Origin: Actinomycetales bacterium UBA1416
GTDB lineage: Bacteria; Actinomycetota; Actinomycetes; Actinomycetales; Actinomycetaceae
Direction of reading: 5' to 3'
DNA length: 45,593 bases
Assembly (NCBI GenBank): GCA_002304945.1
Contig: DBPQ01000132.1
Coordinates: 1 to 45,593, forward strand
The notes under the pieces were generated by a model that searched no databases, was not told where the DNA came from, and saw only the letters and a program-made list of their open reading frames with translations. Both the position numbers and the translations under genes were made by a program. Shown here piece by piece: positions 23,206 to 31,345 of the stretch (its first letter is position 1; the number at the start of each line of letters is the position of its first letter).

Positions 23206-24713
23206 TGACCGTGCCTCCAAAGCCGTCTCGATCCACTCGGACCCACGCGTCCCGCGGCGTTCTCGCGGTGGTTCTCGTTGCCGCTGCGATCGTGTCCGGT
23301 CTGGCATGGGCATTCTCGTCGCCGATCGGTTCCTCTCCCGACGACAACTTCCACCAACCGAGCATCTGGTGCCCGGCGCCGATCGAGGAATCCGGGTGCC
23401 CGCTTGGGGAGGGTGCTGACGGTGAGGTTCTGGGCGCATACGTGCCTGCCCTCTTGGTGAACTCCCCGTGCTACGCGTTCAAACCCAACGATGCCGCCTC
23501 GTGCCAGACCGCGATCGAGGATGATGCGACGGTCCTCGCGACACACATCGACCGCGGACTCTATCCCGGGCCGTACTACCGGGTGATGCACCTCTTCGTT
23601 GGTGAGGACGTCACGCGATCGGTTCTCGTGATGCGCGGTTTCAACGTCCTCCTCGCCACGCTCGTGTTCTCGCTGATCGCGCTCGCGATGCCGGTGCAGG
23701 GCCGCCGGATCATGACACTGACGCTGCTTGGCACATCTGTGCCGTTGGTGATGTTCATCGTTGGGTCGGTCAATCCCAGCGCATGGACGATCCTGGGTGT
23801 GACAGCCACGTGGCTCTCGCTGTACGCACTCGTGCATGCGGGGACTCGAGCGCGGGAGGTGGCGGCGGCGCTTCTCATGATTGCCGGCGCCGCCCTCGCC
23901 GGGGTGAGCCGTGCCGACGGCGGAGCGTACGTCGTCGTGGTGACGGTCGCCGTCCTGACCGTGTACGCCCACCGCCTGCCGCGGTCACCGGCCCTGTACG
24001 TCGCCGCCGCCGCCTCGACAGGAATCGGCGCGTGGTCCTTTCTGACCTCGAGTCAGTCAGCGGCGGTGAGCGGCGGGCTCGGCGTGGTGGCGGAGCGGAG
24101 CGCTCTCAGCGTTCTCTTCCGCAACTTGACGGAGTTGCCCGCGCTCTGGATGGGTTCGTTCGGGCTCGGCGGTGGCCTTGGCTGGCTGGACACGGCGATG
24201 CCGCCGTTGACCTTCGTCAGCGCGATCGTGGTTGCGGGATCGCTGCTGATGATCGGGCTCCGGAACGCGGAGCGGTGGAGGCTCGCGGGATGGGCAATCG
24301 TGGCTGGTGCCGCGACCGTCCTGCCACTCGTCATCCTCCAACGTTCCCTCAACTACCTGCCGGAGAACGTGCAGCCCCGGTACGTCATTCCGTTGGTGAT
24401 CGCCCTCGTCGGAATCGCGCTGATGGGGGGACGCGGACGGGACTTCGAAGGGCTGAGCCTCAACCAGACCGTCATCGTCTACGTGCTCCTGGTCGCTGCC
24501 AATTCCAGCGCACTCCACGCGAACATCCGGCGCTATGTCACGGGCTCCGAGGTGATCTCGTTCTCGCTGGGGCGTGACGTCGAGTGGTGGTGGCCACTCG
24601 GGCCGGGACCGATGGTCGTGTGGGCTGCCGGCACGATCGGGTTCGCGGTTCTCGCGGTTGCCCTTTTCGCGGTGCGTGACCGGGGCACCGGGGTCGGCGA
24701 CTCCCGACGGTAG
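23205..24713 (+). CDS. DUF2142 polytopic membrane protein, GT-C-like
   Basis: 502 aa from ATG 23205, overlapping the stop of the 31-codon ORF. After one N-terminal helix (GVLAVVLVAAAIVSGLAWAF) a long external loop carries SSPIGSSPDDNFHQPSIWC and several cysteines. About ten further helices follow. The DDxxH arrangement near the first external loop and the overall layout match DUF2142, a predicted membrane transferase family with GT-C-like topology. The adjacent GT2 and DUF2304 genes suggest it uses a polyprenyl-phosphate sugar to modify a glycan at the outer face. The substrate is unknown. The TAG stop is followed 11 bases later by the GT2 start. Confidence 0.78.
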   Translation: MTVPPKPSRSTRTHASRGVLAVVLVAAAIVSGLAWAFSSPIGSSPDDNFHQPSIWCPAPIEESGCPLGEGADGEVLGAYVPALLVNSPCYAFKPNDAASCQTAIEDDATVLATHIDRGLYPGPYYRVMHLFVGEDVTRSVLVMRGFNVLLATLVFSLIALAMPVQGRRIMTLTLLGTSVPLVMFIVGSVNPSAWTILGVTATWLSLYALVHAGTRAREVAAALLMIAGAALAGVSRADGGAYVVVVTVAVLTVYAHRLPRSPALYVAAAASTGIGAWSFLTSSQSAAVSGGLGVVAERSALSVLFRNLTELPALWMGSFGLGGGLGWLDTAMPPLTFVSAIVVAGSLLMIGLRNAERWRLAGWAIVAGAATVLPLVILQRSLNYLPENVQPRYVIPLVIALVGIALMGGRGRDFEGLSLNQTVIVYVLLVAANSSALHANIRRYVTGSEVISFSLGRDVEWWWPLGPGPMVVWAAGTIGFAVLAVALFAVRDRGTGVGDSRR

Positions 24714-24724
24714 GCTTGGGAGCG

Positions 24725-25477
24725 ATGGGTGATTCCGTGAGACGGGACAGGACGGGACGGGTGGATGCCACCCGCCTGCTCGTCATCGTTCCCGCGTGGA
24801 ACGAGGAAGCCACGATCGGCGCGACTCTCCGGGAACTCCGAGCCGCGGTCAGCGACGCGGACCTGGTGGTCGTCGACGATGGGTCGACAGACACGACGTC
24901 CGACGTTGCGAAGCGGGAGGGCGCCACCGTACTGACGCTGCCGTACAACCTCGGCGTGGGTGGGGCGATGCGCGCCGGCTACAAGTACGCTCGCCGCCGT
25001 GGCTACTCCCGTGCGATCCAGGTGGACGCGGATGGACAGCATGACCCCAGGGACATCGAGGCGGTCCTCGCAGGGCTGGCGCGGGCGGACATCTCGATCG
25101 GTGCCCGGTTCTCGACCCGGGGGTCCTACACGGTTCGCGGCCCACGCCGGTGGGCGATGTCGTTCCTCGCCGCCGTGGTATCCCGCCTTGCCGGCGAGAA
25201 GCTGACGGATGTGACATCCGGATTCCGGGCCGCGAATGCGCGTGCGATCAACCAGTACTGCAAGCATTACCCGGCCGAGTACCTAGGAGACACGATCGAC
25301 TCCCTGGTCGTTGCGGTGCGGTCGGGTCTGTCGGTCACGCAGGTTCCGGTGGAGATGAGGCAGCGCCAGGGGGGCACGCCGAGCAACGATCCGATGAAGG
25401 CCGCCCTGTATCTTGTCAGGGCCGTGTTCGCACTCTTCCTCTCGATGACGCGACGCAAGAACACGGACGCCCAGTGA
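24725..25477 (+). CDS. GT2 polyprenyl-phosphate sugar transferase (DPM1-like)
   Basis: 250 aa from ATG 24725, with TTGGGAGCG directly upstream; TTG 24716 and GTG 24737 are alternative starts. It is a GT-A family 2 enzyme: LLVIVPAWNEEATI, VVVDDGSTDTTSD, LPYNLGVGGAMRAGYKYA and the DxD site in QVDADGQHDP. There is no long membrane tail. It is a different branch from the GT2 at 6471-7151 (AWNEE and NLGVGGAMR against VYNES and NLGQGAALQ). It probably loads a sugar onto a polyprenyl phosphate at the cytoplasmic face for the neighbouring DUF2142 protein. Its stop overlaps the start of a DUF2304 gene. Confidence 0.87.
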   Translation: MGDSVRRDRTGRVDATRLLVIVPAWNEEATIGATLRELRAAVSDADLVVVDDGSTDTTSDVAKREGATVLTLPYNLGVGGAMRAGYKYARRRGYSRAIQVDADGQHDPRDIEAVLAGLARADISIGARFSTRGSYTVRGPRRWAMSFLAAVVSRLAGEKLTDVTSGFRAANARAINQYCKHYPAEYLGDTIDSLVVAVRSGLSVTQVPVEMRQRQGGTPSNDPMKAALYLVRAVFALFLSMTRRKNTDAQ

Positions 25478-25842
25478 ACACGGTCTTCTTCCTCGTTGTC
25501 GCGATCGTCGTCGTGACCGTTGTCCTGCGGCTTCTGAGGAACCAGAAGTTGCGCGAGAAGTATGCGGCGCTCTGGCTGGTGGTTGGAATCGTCACCATCG
25601 GACTTGCCGCCTTCCCACAGGTTCTTGTCGTCGCCGCCCGGTCCCTGGGCTTTGTCATCCCCGCCAACCTGCTGTTCGTGCTCGCGATCCTCCTCCTCCT
25701 GGCGGTGGCACTGCACCTCTCACTCGAGATCTCGCGGCTCGAGGACGAGACCCGAATTCTCGCGGAGGAGACGGCAATCCTTCGGTCCGAGATCCAGGAC
25801 CTGCGCCGATGGCTCCCCGCCCCGGAGCCCGGAGGGGACTGA
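25474..25842 (+). CDS. DUF2304 small membrane protein
   Basis: 122 aa, GTG 25474 overlapping the GT2 stop (GTGA), so translation is coupled. There are three hydrophobic helices (about residues 2-18, 32-50 and 66-86) and then a charged helix, ISRLEDETRILAEETAILR, likely a cytosolic coiled coil. This is the same architecture as the DUF2304 protein at 6025-6459 and the same position next to a DPM1-like GT2. The repeated pairing suggests that the GT2 and DUF2304 proteins work as a complex. The gene ends ten bases before the stop of the convergent manA. Confidence 0.8.
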   Translation: MNTVFFLVVAIVVVTVVLRLLRNQKLREKYAALWLVVGIVTIGLAAFPQVLVVAARSLGFVIPANLLFVLAILLLLAVALHLSLEISRLEDETRILAEETAILRSEIQDLRRWLPAPEPGGD

Positions 25843-25852
25843 CCGCCCGTCC

Positions 25853-27067
25853 CTATGGGACGGTGGCCTGGGCGAGGCGGCCGTAGCCACCGACGCGGAG
25901 CGCTCCCTCGTCGGCCGCGACGAAGACTGCTTCGCCAATCCGGAGCCGTTTCTGGCCGTAGGGGGTCTCTGCGAAGATGTCACCGCCGAGGCACAGCAGC
26001 ACCCGTGGCCCGGTGCCCGGAACGAGGACGTCGGCCTCGAAGCGGCGTTCTCCCTGGTCGATCGTGGTGATCGAGAGTTCGAAGTCGTCCACTGGCGCAT
26101 AGAACACCTGCGTCTGTGCCGTTACGTTCTCGCCGGCGATCCGCATCGGAGGGGTGGCCGTGCCCGCCACGTTGGCCAGCATCTCCTCGACGTCGACGTG
26201 CTTCGGAGTGAGGCCAGCGCGCAGGACGTTGTCCGAGGCAGCCATGATCTCGACTCCCACCCCGGACATGTACGCATGCACGTCCCCGGGCGGCACGAAC
26301 ATCGCCTCTCCCGGACGCAGGGACACTGGATTGAGCAGCAGAGCCGCAAGGACGCCGGGATCCCCGGGGTGGTGTTCCTGCAAACGCTCGACGATTGCGT
26401 CCGTGCGCGGAGACGGACTACGGCCCGCCTCCCGGCGGGCACTGCACTCGTTCGCCACGGCGGTCACTGTTTCGGGAGGAGGGGCGAGGTGGGGCGCGAT
26501 CAGGGTCCGGAAGGCTGTGCGCATCCCCACGGCAGTCGGACGCTCCAGCAGGAGGGCCCTGATGCGTTCGGTGACCGGTGACTGAAGTCCTTCAAGGATC
26601 TCGGCAGCACGTCTCGCTGTCCGGAAGCCGCAGAGCGCCTCGAACTCCGTGAGGGCATACAGCATCTCCGGCTTGTGGTTGGCATCCCGGTAGTTTCGCT
26701 CCGGGTGGTCGAGCGCCACTCCGGCGGCATCCTCGGCGGCGTACTGCTCCCGTGCGCGGTCCTGTCCAGGATGGACCTGCAGGGACAGGGGACGGTCCGG
26801 TGCGATCAGTTTCAGGAGGAACGGCAACTGGGGGCCGAACCGCGCGAGAACCATGTCCCCCAGGATGTGCCTCGGCCGTCGCGCGATCGCCTCGCCCAGG
26901 GTGATCCGGCCCATCCCGTCGTCCAGGATGCGTGAGGGTCCGGAAGGGTGCGCGCCGTACCACAACTCGGCCCACGGCTCACCGTCGGAGGGCCGTGCCA
27001 GAAGTTCCGGGAGAGCGGTGGGTGAGCCCCACTCGTAGTTCATGAGTTGGCTCGACAGCGAGTACAT
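25853..27067 (-). CDS. manA: Mannose-6-phosphate isomerase, class I (first copy)
   Basis: 404 aa from ATG 27067. The N-terminus (YSLSSQLMNYEWGSPTALPEL) aligns with the usual start of this family, supporting the start despite a weak ribosome site. The zinc-site motifs are present: PLSLQVHP (Gln, His), NHKPEML (Glu) and DVHAYMSG (His). A cupin C-terminal domain follows (SDNVLRAGLTPKHVDVEEML). It interconverts fructose-6-phosphate and mannose-6-phosphate, feeding GDP-mannose and then GDP-fucose. It lies 64 bp downstream of fcl on the same strand. A second copy lies at 37718-38914. Phosphomannomutase and GDP-mannose pyrophosphorylase genes are not in the window. Confidence 0.93.
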   Translation of the reverse strand: MYSLSSQLMNYEWGSPTALPELLARPSDGEPWAELWYGAHPSGPSRILDDGMGRITLGEAIARRPRHILGDMVLARFGPQLPFLLKLIAPDRPLSLQVHPGQDRAREQYAAEDAAGVALDHPERNYRDANHKPEMLYALTEFEALCGFRTARRAAEILEGLQSPVTERIRALLLERPTAVGMRTAFRTLIAPHLAPPPETVTAVANECSARREAGRSPSPRTDAIVERLQEHHPGDPGVLAALLLNPVSLRPGEAMFVPPGDVHAYMSGVGVEIMAASDNVLRAGLTPKHVDVEEMLANVAGTATPPMRIAGENVTAQTQVFYAPVDDFELSITTIDQGERRFEADVLVPGTGPRVLLCLGGDIFAETPYGQKRLRIGEAVFVAADEGALRVGGYGRLAQATVP

Positions 27068-27131
27068 CCAGATCCATCCACTTCGTGTGATGAGCCGGGT
27101 TCATGCCGGTTCCTGGCGGCGATCGGCGCCG

Positions 27132-28103
27132 TCAGTCGCGTGCTGCCACCACGTTCGCGCGATACCAGGCCACGGTTCGTTCGAGTCCCTCACGCAAACC
27201 GATGCTCGCGGTCCACCCCGCGGCGGTCAGTTTGGAGACGTCCATGAGTTTGCGGGGGGTGCCGTCGGGCTTTGTGGTGTCCCATTCGACTTCGCCGGTG
27301 TAACCGACGGCGTGGGCAACCATGCCGGCGATTTCCTTGATGGTCAGGTCCTCGCCCACGCCCACGTTGATGTGGTCGGGGCTGTCGTAGTGCTCCAGCA
27401 GGAAGAGGCAGGCATCCGCGAGGTCGTCCACGTGGAGGAACTCCCGCAACGGGGACCCGGTCCCCCAGTTCACCACCGTGGTGGCCCCGGACTGCCGGGC
27501 CTCCTCATACCGGCGGATCAGGGCGGGCAGCACGTGGGACCCGGTGGGGGAGAAGTTGTCCCCCGGGCCGTACAGATTGGTGGGCATCGCCGAGATCCAC
27601 GCCCGGCCGTACTGCCGCCGCACCGCCTGCACCTGCAGGATCCCGGCGATCTTCGCGATCGCGTACGCGTCGTTGGTGGGCTCCAGGTGACCGGTGAGGA
27701 GGTACCCCTCCTTCAACGGTTGCGGGGCCAGCTTCGGGTAGATGCACGAGGACCCCAGGAACAGCAACCGCTCCACCCCGTGCGCCAGGGCGGCGTCCAT
27801 CGTGTTCACCTGGATCTGCAGGTTCTCGGAGAGGAAGTCCACCGGGTAGGTGTTGTTCGCCATGATGCCGCCCACCTTCGCTGCGGCGAGCACCACATAC
27901 GCCGGCCGTTCCGCGGCGAAGAACTCGAACACGCCCGCCCGGTCCTTCAAATCCAGCTCCGCCGAGGTGCGCCCCACCAGGTTCGTGAACCCCTCCGCCT
28001 GAAGCTTCCGCCAGATCGCCGAACCCACCAGGCCCCGGTGCCCCGCGACGTAGACCTTCGCGTCCCGCGGGAGCGGACCGGGCGAGAACGTCACGTCCGC
28101 CAC
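27132..28103 (-). CDS. fcl: GDP-L-fucose synthase
   Basis: 323 aa from GTG 28103, two bases after the gmd stop, with GGGAGGCCTGAGG in front. It is an SDR epimerase/reductase: VYVAGHRGLVGSAI binds NADPH, LFLGSSCIYPKLAPQPL holds the catalytic Ser, and YAIAKIAG gives Tyr/Lys. The Cys in SSCIYP and the His in the LTGHLEPTN segment match residues used for the 3,5-epimerisation. It turns GDP-4-keto-6-deoxymannose from Gmd into GDP-L-fucose in the cytoplasm. The gmd-fcl pairing is the classic order. The fucose is presumably used by one of the GTs in this cluster. Confidence 0.95.
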   Translation of the reverse strand: MADVTFSPGPLPRDAKVYVAGHRGLVGSAIWRKLQAEGFTNLVGRTSAELDLKDRAGVFEFFAAERPAYVVLAAAKVGGIMANNTYPVDFLSENLQIQVNTMDAALAHGVERLLFLGSSCIYPKLAPQPLKEGYLLTGHLEPTNDAYAIAKIAGILQVQAVRRQYGRAWISAMPTNLYGPGDNFSPTGSHVLPALIRRYEEARQSGATTVVNWGTGSPLREFLHVDDLADACLFLLEHYDSPDHINVGVGEDLTIKEIAGMVAHAVGYTGEVEWDTTKPDGTPRKLMDVSKLTAAGWTASIGLREGLERTVAWYRANVVAARD

Positions 28104-28105
28104 CC

Positions 28106-29134
28106 TCAGGCCTCCCAGCTCGCCAGGTTCACCGGGTCGATCCAGTGGGTACCGTCGGCCTTCAACATCTCGATGTCCGCGTCCACCATGAGGCGCGCCA
28201 ACTCCGGGGTGTGCACCGTGGCCCTCCACCCCAGCTTCTCGTTCGCCTTGGCGGGCTGCCCGATGAGGGCGTCCACCTCGGTGGGGCGCAGGTACCGCTC
28301 ATCGAACCGGACGTGGTCCTCCCAGTTCAGGCCGGCGTGCTCGAACGCCACCTGGAGGAAGTCCTTGACCGTGTACCCCTCGCCGGTTGCCAGCACGAAG
28401 TCCTCCGGCTCGTCCACCTGCAACATGCGCCACATGCCCTCCACGTACTCCGCGGCGTACCCCCAGTCCCGGATGGAGTCGAGGTTCCCCATCCACAGGG
28501 CGTCCTGCGTCCCCGCCTTGATCGCCGCGACCGCGCGGGTGATCTTCCGGGTCACGAAGGTCTCGCCGCGGCGGGGGGACTCGTGGTTGAAGAGGATCCC
28601 GTTGACGGCGAACATCCCGTACGCCTCGCGGTAGTTCTTCGTGATCCAGTAGGAGTACATCTTCGCCACCCCGTACGGGGACCGCGGGTAGAACAACGTC
28701 TCCTCATCCTGCGGGGGCGGGGTCGCCCCGAACAGTTCGGAGGTGGAGGCCTGGTAGAACCGGGCGTCCACGTTCGCCATCCGCATCGCCTCCAGCAGCC
28801 GCACCGTCCCCAACCCGGTGGTGTTGCCGGTGTGCTCCGGCTCGTCGAAGGACACGCGTACGTGGGACTGGGCCGCGAGGTTGTACACCTCGTCCGGGTT
28901 GATCTGCGCCAGCAACGTCACCAGCCGGGCCCCGTCGGACAGGTCCCCATAGTGCAGGAAGAGCTTCGCCTCCACCTGGTGCGGGTCCATGTACAAGTGA
29001 TCGATCCGGGACGTGTTGAACGTCGAGGAACGCCGGATCAGCCCATGCACCTCATACCCCTTGCGGAGCAACAACTCCGCCAAGTAGGAGCCATCCTGGC
29101 CCGTGATCCCCGTGATGAGCGCCTTCTTGGTCAC
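28106..29134 (-). CDS. gmd: GDP-mannose 4,6-dehydratase
   Basis: 342 aa from GTG 29134 behind GGAGGCGGGGCC; the frame runs further upstream without homology. It carries the Gmd signatures ALITGITGQDGSYLAELL, NLAAQSHVRVSFDEP, YQASTSELFG (catalytic Thr-Ser-Glu region), SPYGVAKMYSYW (Tyr/Lys) and FNHESPRRGETFVTRKI. It converts GDP-mannose to GDP-4-keto-6-deoxymannose, here passed to Fcl. It is divergent from the GT2 gene at 29250. A second, more distant family member lies at 31346-32335. Confidence 0.96.
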   Translation of the reverse strand: MTKKALITGITGQDGSYLAELLLRKGYEVHGLIRRSSTFNTSRIDHLYMDPHQVEAKLFLHYGDLSDGARLVTLLAQINPDEVYNLAAQSHVRVSFDEPEHTGNTTGLGTVRLLEAMRMANVDARFYQASTSELFGATPPPQDEETLFYPRSPYGVAKMYSYWITKNYREAYGMFAVNGILFNHESPRRGETFVTRKITRAVAAIKAGTQDALWMGNLDSIRDWGYAAEYVEGMWRMLQVDEPEDFVLATGEGYTVKDFLQVAFEHAGLNWEDHVRFDERYLRPTEVDALIGQPAKANEKLGWRATVHTPELARLMVDADIEMLKADGTHWIDPVNLASWEA

Positions 29135-29212
29135 GGCCCCGCCTCCACATTCCACGATACGACCTGCGAACGAGTCAATCGTAGGGGCTCCGGCAGCGTC
29201 GCGGGTCTCGAC

Positions 29213-29218
29213 TAGACT
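29213..29218 (+). promoter_or_regulatory. Candidate -10 box for the GT2/flippase-like unit
   Basis: TAGACT lies 31 bases before ATG 29250 in the 115-bp gap between divergent gmd and the GT2 gene. No good -35 at 16-18 bases is visible, so this is weak. Confidence 0.25.
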
Positions 29219-29249
29219 TGGGGCCACGCTGGCTCGAGAGGGAGAACTG

Positions 29250-30029
29250 ATGGGCAATCGCATCCTGGTCGTGTTGCCCACGTTGGGCGAACGGCTCGAT
29301 GAGTTGAGCGAGACGTTGGCGGCTGTCGATCGCGAACGCGAGTCCGTGGACCTGACTCTCGTGGTGGTGCTGCCCGCGGCGGCCACGCAGGCGCAGGAAC
29401 TCGCACGCGCCCACGGCGCGGTCATCGTCCACGATCCCGGTCTGGGCATGTCGGCGGCGAACAACGCCGGAATCGCGGCGGCCACGGACGAGCGGTACTA
29501 CTGCTGGATCGGGGACGACGACCTCTTCCGTCCGGGCGGACTCCGCATCCTGCGGGACATGCTGGATGCCAAGCCGGACGCTGTTGTGGCCTATGGCGCC
29601 TGCGACTACATCGATCCGGACGGCAGAACGGTCTGGACGTCCCGGGCCGGCAGGATCGCGCAGTGGCTGCTTCCCTGGGGGCCTGACCTCATTCCGCACC
29701 CCGGATCCATGTTCCGGATCGATGCGTTGCAGGCGGTGGGCCTGTATGACACCCAGCTCAAGTACGCGATGGACCTCGATGTCTATCTGAAGCTGCGCAA
29801 GCTCGGTCCCTTCCTCAGCACCACGGAGCGGGTCTCGGCCTTCCGATGGCACCCCGGCTCGCTGACGGTGGCGAGCCGAGAGAATTCGGGCAACGAATCG
29901 ATGCGCGTGAAGGTGCGACACCTCCCGCCCGCACTGCGGCGGATCAGCCCCCTGTGGAACGTCCCCGTGCAGTGGGCGGCCAACGTCGCGGCGAATCGTG
30001 TGTCCAGGAGGGCCCTCCGCGCCGGATAG
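29250..30029 (+). CDS. GT2 glycosyltransferase
   Basis: 259 aa from ATG 29250 with GAGAGGGAGAACTG upstream. It is a GT-A family 2 fold: ILVVLPTLGERLDEL, VHDPGLGMSAANNAGI and the DxD metal site in WIGDDDLFRPGGL. IPHPGSMFRIDALQAVG and MDLDVYLKLRKLGPF fit the acceptor side. It is soluble and cytoplasmic, using a nucleotide sugar on a lipid-linked or growing acceptor. Its donor is not recognisable, but the neighbouring gmd/fcl genes make fucose or a related GDP sugar plausible. It is followed after 52 bp by a flippase-like gene. Confidence 0.85.
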   Translation: MGNRILVVLPTLGERLDELSETLAAVDRERESVDLTLVVVLPAAATQAQELARAHGAVIVHDPGLGMSAANNAGIAAATDERYYCWIGDDDLFRPGGLRILRDMLDAKPDAVVAYGACDYIDPDGRTVWTSRAGRIAQWLLPWGPDLIPHPGSMFRIDALQAVGLYDTQLKYAMDLDVYLKLRKLGPFLSTTERVSAFRWHPGSLTVASRENSGNESMRVKVRHLPPALRRISPLWNVPVQWAANVAANRVSRRALRAG

Positions 30030-30081
30030 GCCCCTGAAACGCCGGCGTGCTCGGAGTTTTCATCCAGTGTGAGGATTGCAG

Positions 30082-31326
30082 TTGGCAGAGCCGCGGACAG
30101 TCGCATCCGGTGCAGCACCGATCCTCGTCGCAACGGTCGTCGCCGGGATCGCCGGGTACGCCATCCAGGCGGTGGTTCCGATCTTCGTGTCAGAACCGTC
30201 GGGCTACCTCAGGTTCGCCGTGTTCTGGTCGACTCTCTACTTCGTGGTGGCAGCGTTGAGCGGGATCCAGCAGGAACTCAGTCGCGCGTCAGTCCCCGTC
30301 CCGGCGGGAGCGCCCCCGGAGCGCACCGCCAGGAGCTTCACGATCGGCGCCGTGGTGGGAGCAGCTGTCACGGTCCTCGCGACGTCGCCCGCGTGGTCGG
30401 ACCACCTGTTCGTCACCAACTCGTGGGCGCTGGTCGGTGCACTGGCTGTCGGCGTCGCCTCCTACACGTGGGTGGCGGCGTTCTCCGGCATCCTCTACGG
30501 CCTGGGCCTCTGGCGTGCCATCGCGATGACGACGATCATTGACGCGTGCCTCCGGCTCACGTTGGTGGTGGCGGTCAGCTTCGTCCAGCCGTCGACGACG
30601 CTCCTCGCGTGGGCCGTTGTGCTTCCCTTCCCGCTCACCGGTCTCGTGATGTGGCAGGTGATGCGGAGCCGCGTCGTCGGGAGGTACACCCTCGACGTCC
30701 GGACAACCCGGCTCGTCCGCAACTCAGCCGTGACGGTTCTCGCCGCGATCGGAACGGGAGCCATGACCAGCGGCCTGCCCATGATCATCGGTGCAACCGC
30801 GATGGCCGACGCGCCGGACGACGTCGGACGGCTTGTCTTCGTGATCACCCTGACGCGGGCGCCCGTGGTGACGGTGCTGATTGCGCTGCAGAGCTTCCTG
30901 ACGGTCCGGTTCCGGGAGCACCTCCTCGGGATCCGAACCGCCGTCATGCGGCTCCAGGTTCTCCTCCTCGGTGCGACCCTCCTCGTCGGCGCGGCCGCCT
31001 ACCTGTTCGAGCCGGCCATTCTCGCGGCGGTGTGGGGCCCGTCCTACGCTGCATCCGCCCTGGTGTGCGCGCTCGTGGCCATCACGGCCGGTCTCACGGG
31101 CGGGATGGTGATCAGCGGCGCGGCTCTCCTGGCGCAGAACCGGCACACCCTGGTCCTTGCAGGCTGGATGCTGTCGGCTCTCGTCCTGACGGGCGTGCTG
31201 CTGCTGCCCCTCGGTTTCGAGGCCCGCGTAATGCTCGCGCTCGCGGCCGGCCCCGCCGCTGGGTTGGCCTTCCACCTGACTGCCCTCGTTAGGCCGCCCG
31301 CACCGTCGACGGAGGCCGCGGTCTAG
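30082..31326 (+). CDS. Polysaccharide flippase-like membrane protein (Wzx/MATE-like)
   Basis: 414 aa from TTG 30082, chosen because GAGGA sits six bases upstream; TTG 30076 would add two residues. About twelve hydrophobic helices run end to end with few charged loops (for example ILVATVVAGIAGYAIQAVVP near the N-terminus), like Wzx-type oligosaccharide-lipid flippases. No soluble domain is present. It may move an undecaprenyl-linked repeat or lipid-linked sugar across the membrane, separate from the Wzm/Wzt exporter. The family assignment rests on topology and context rather than on a sharp motif. It ends 19 bp from the convergent Gmd-like gene. Confidence 0.7.
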   Translation: MAEPRTVASGAAPILVATVVAGIAGYAIQAVVPIFVSEPSGYLRFAVFWSTLYFVVAALSGIQQELSRASVPVPAGAPPERTARSFTIGAVVGAAVTVLATSPAWSDHLFVTNSWALVGALAVGVASYTWVAAFSGILYGLGLWRAIAMTTIIDACLRLTLVVAVSFVQPSTTLLAWAVVLPFPLTGLVMWQVMRSRVVGRYTLDVRTTRLVRNSAVTVLAAIGTGAMTSGLPMIIGATAMADAPDDVGRLVFVITLTRAPVVTVLIALQSFLTVRFREHLLGIRTAVMRLQVLLLGATLLVGAAAYLFEPAILAAVWGPSYAASALVCALVAITAGLTGGMVISGAALLAQNRHTLVLAGWMLSALVLTGVLLLPLGFEARVMLALAAGPAAGLAFHLTALVRPPAPSTEAAV

Positions 31327-31345
31327 CATCCCGCCATCCAGGTCC

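Noticed and set aside
21552..23972. An 806-residue minus-strand frame over the RgpF-WbsX and DUF2142 genes
   Set aside because: It is charged, low in hydrophobic residues and spans two real genes; no domain is recognisable.
24711..24716. TAGGCT before the GT2 gene at 24725 as a leaderless promoter
   Set aside because: Its first three bases are the stop codon of the preceding gene in the same operon, so the match may be chance.
29168..29182. TTGACT on the minus strand upstream of gmd as a -35 box
   Set aside because: The nearest -10-like TATCGT is only 13 bases away, too close for a standard promoter.
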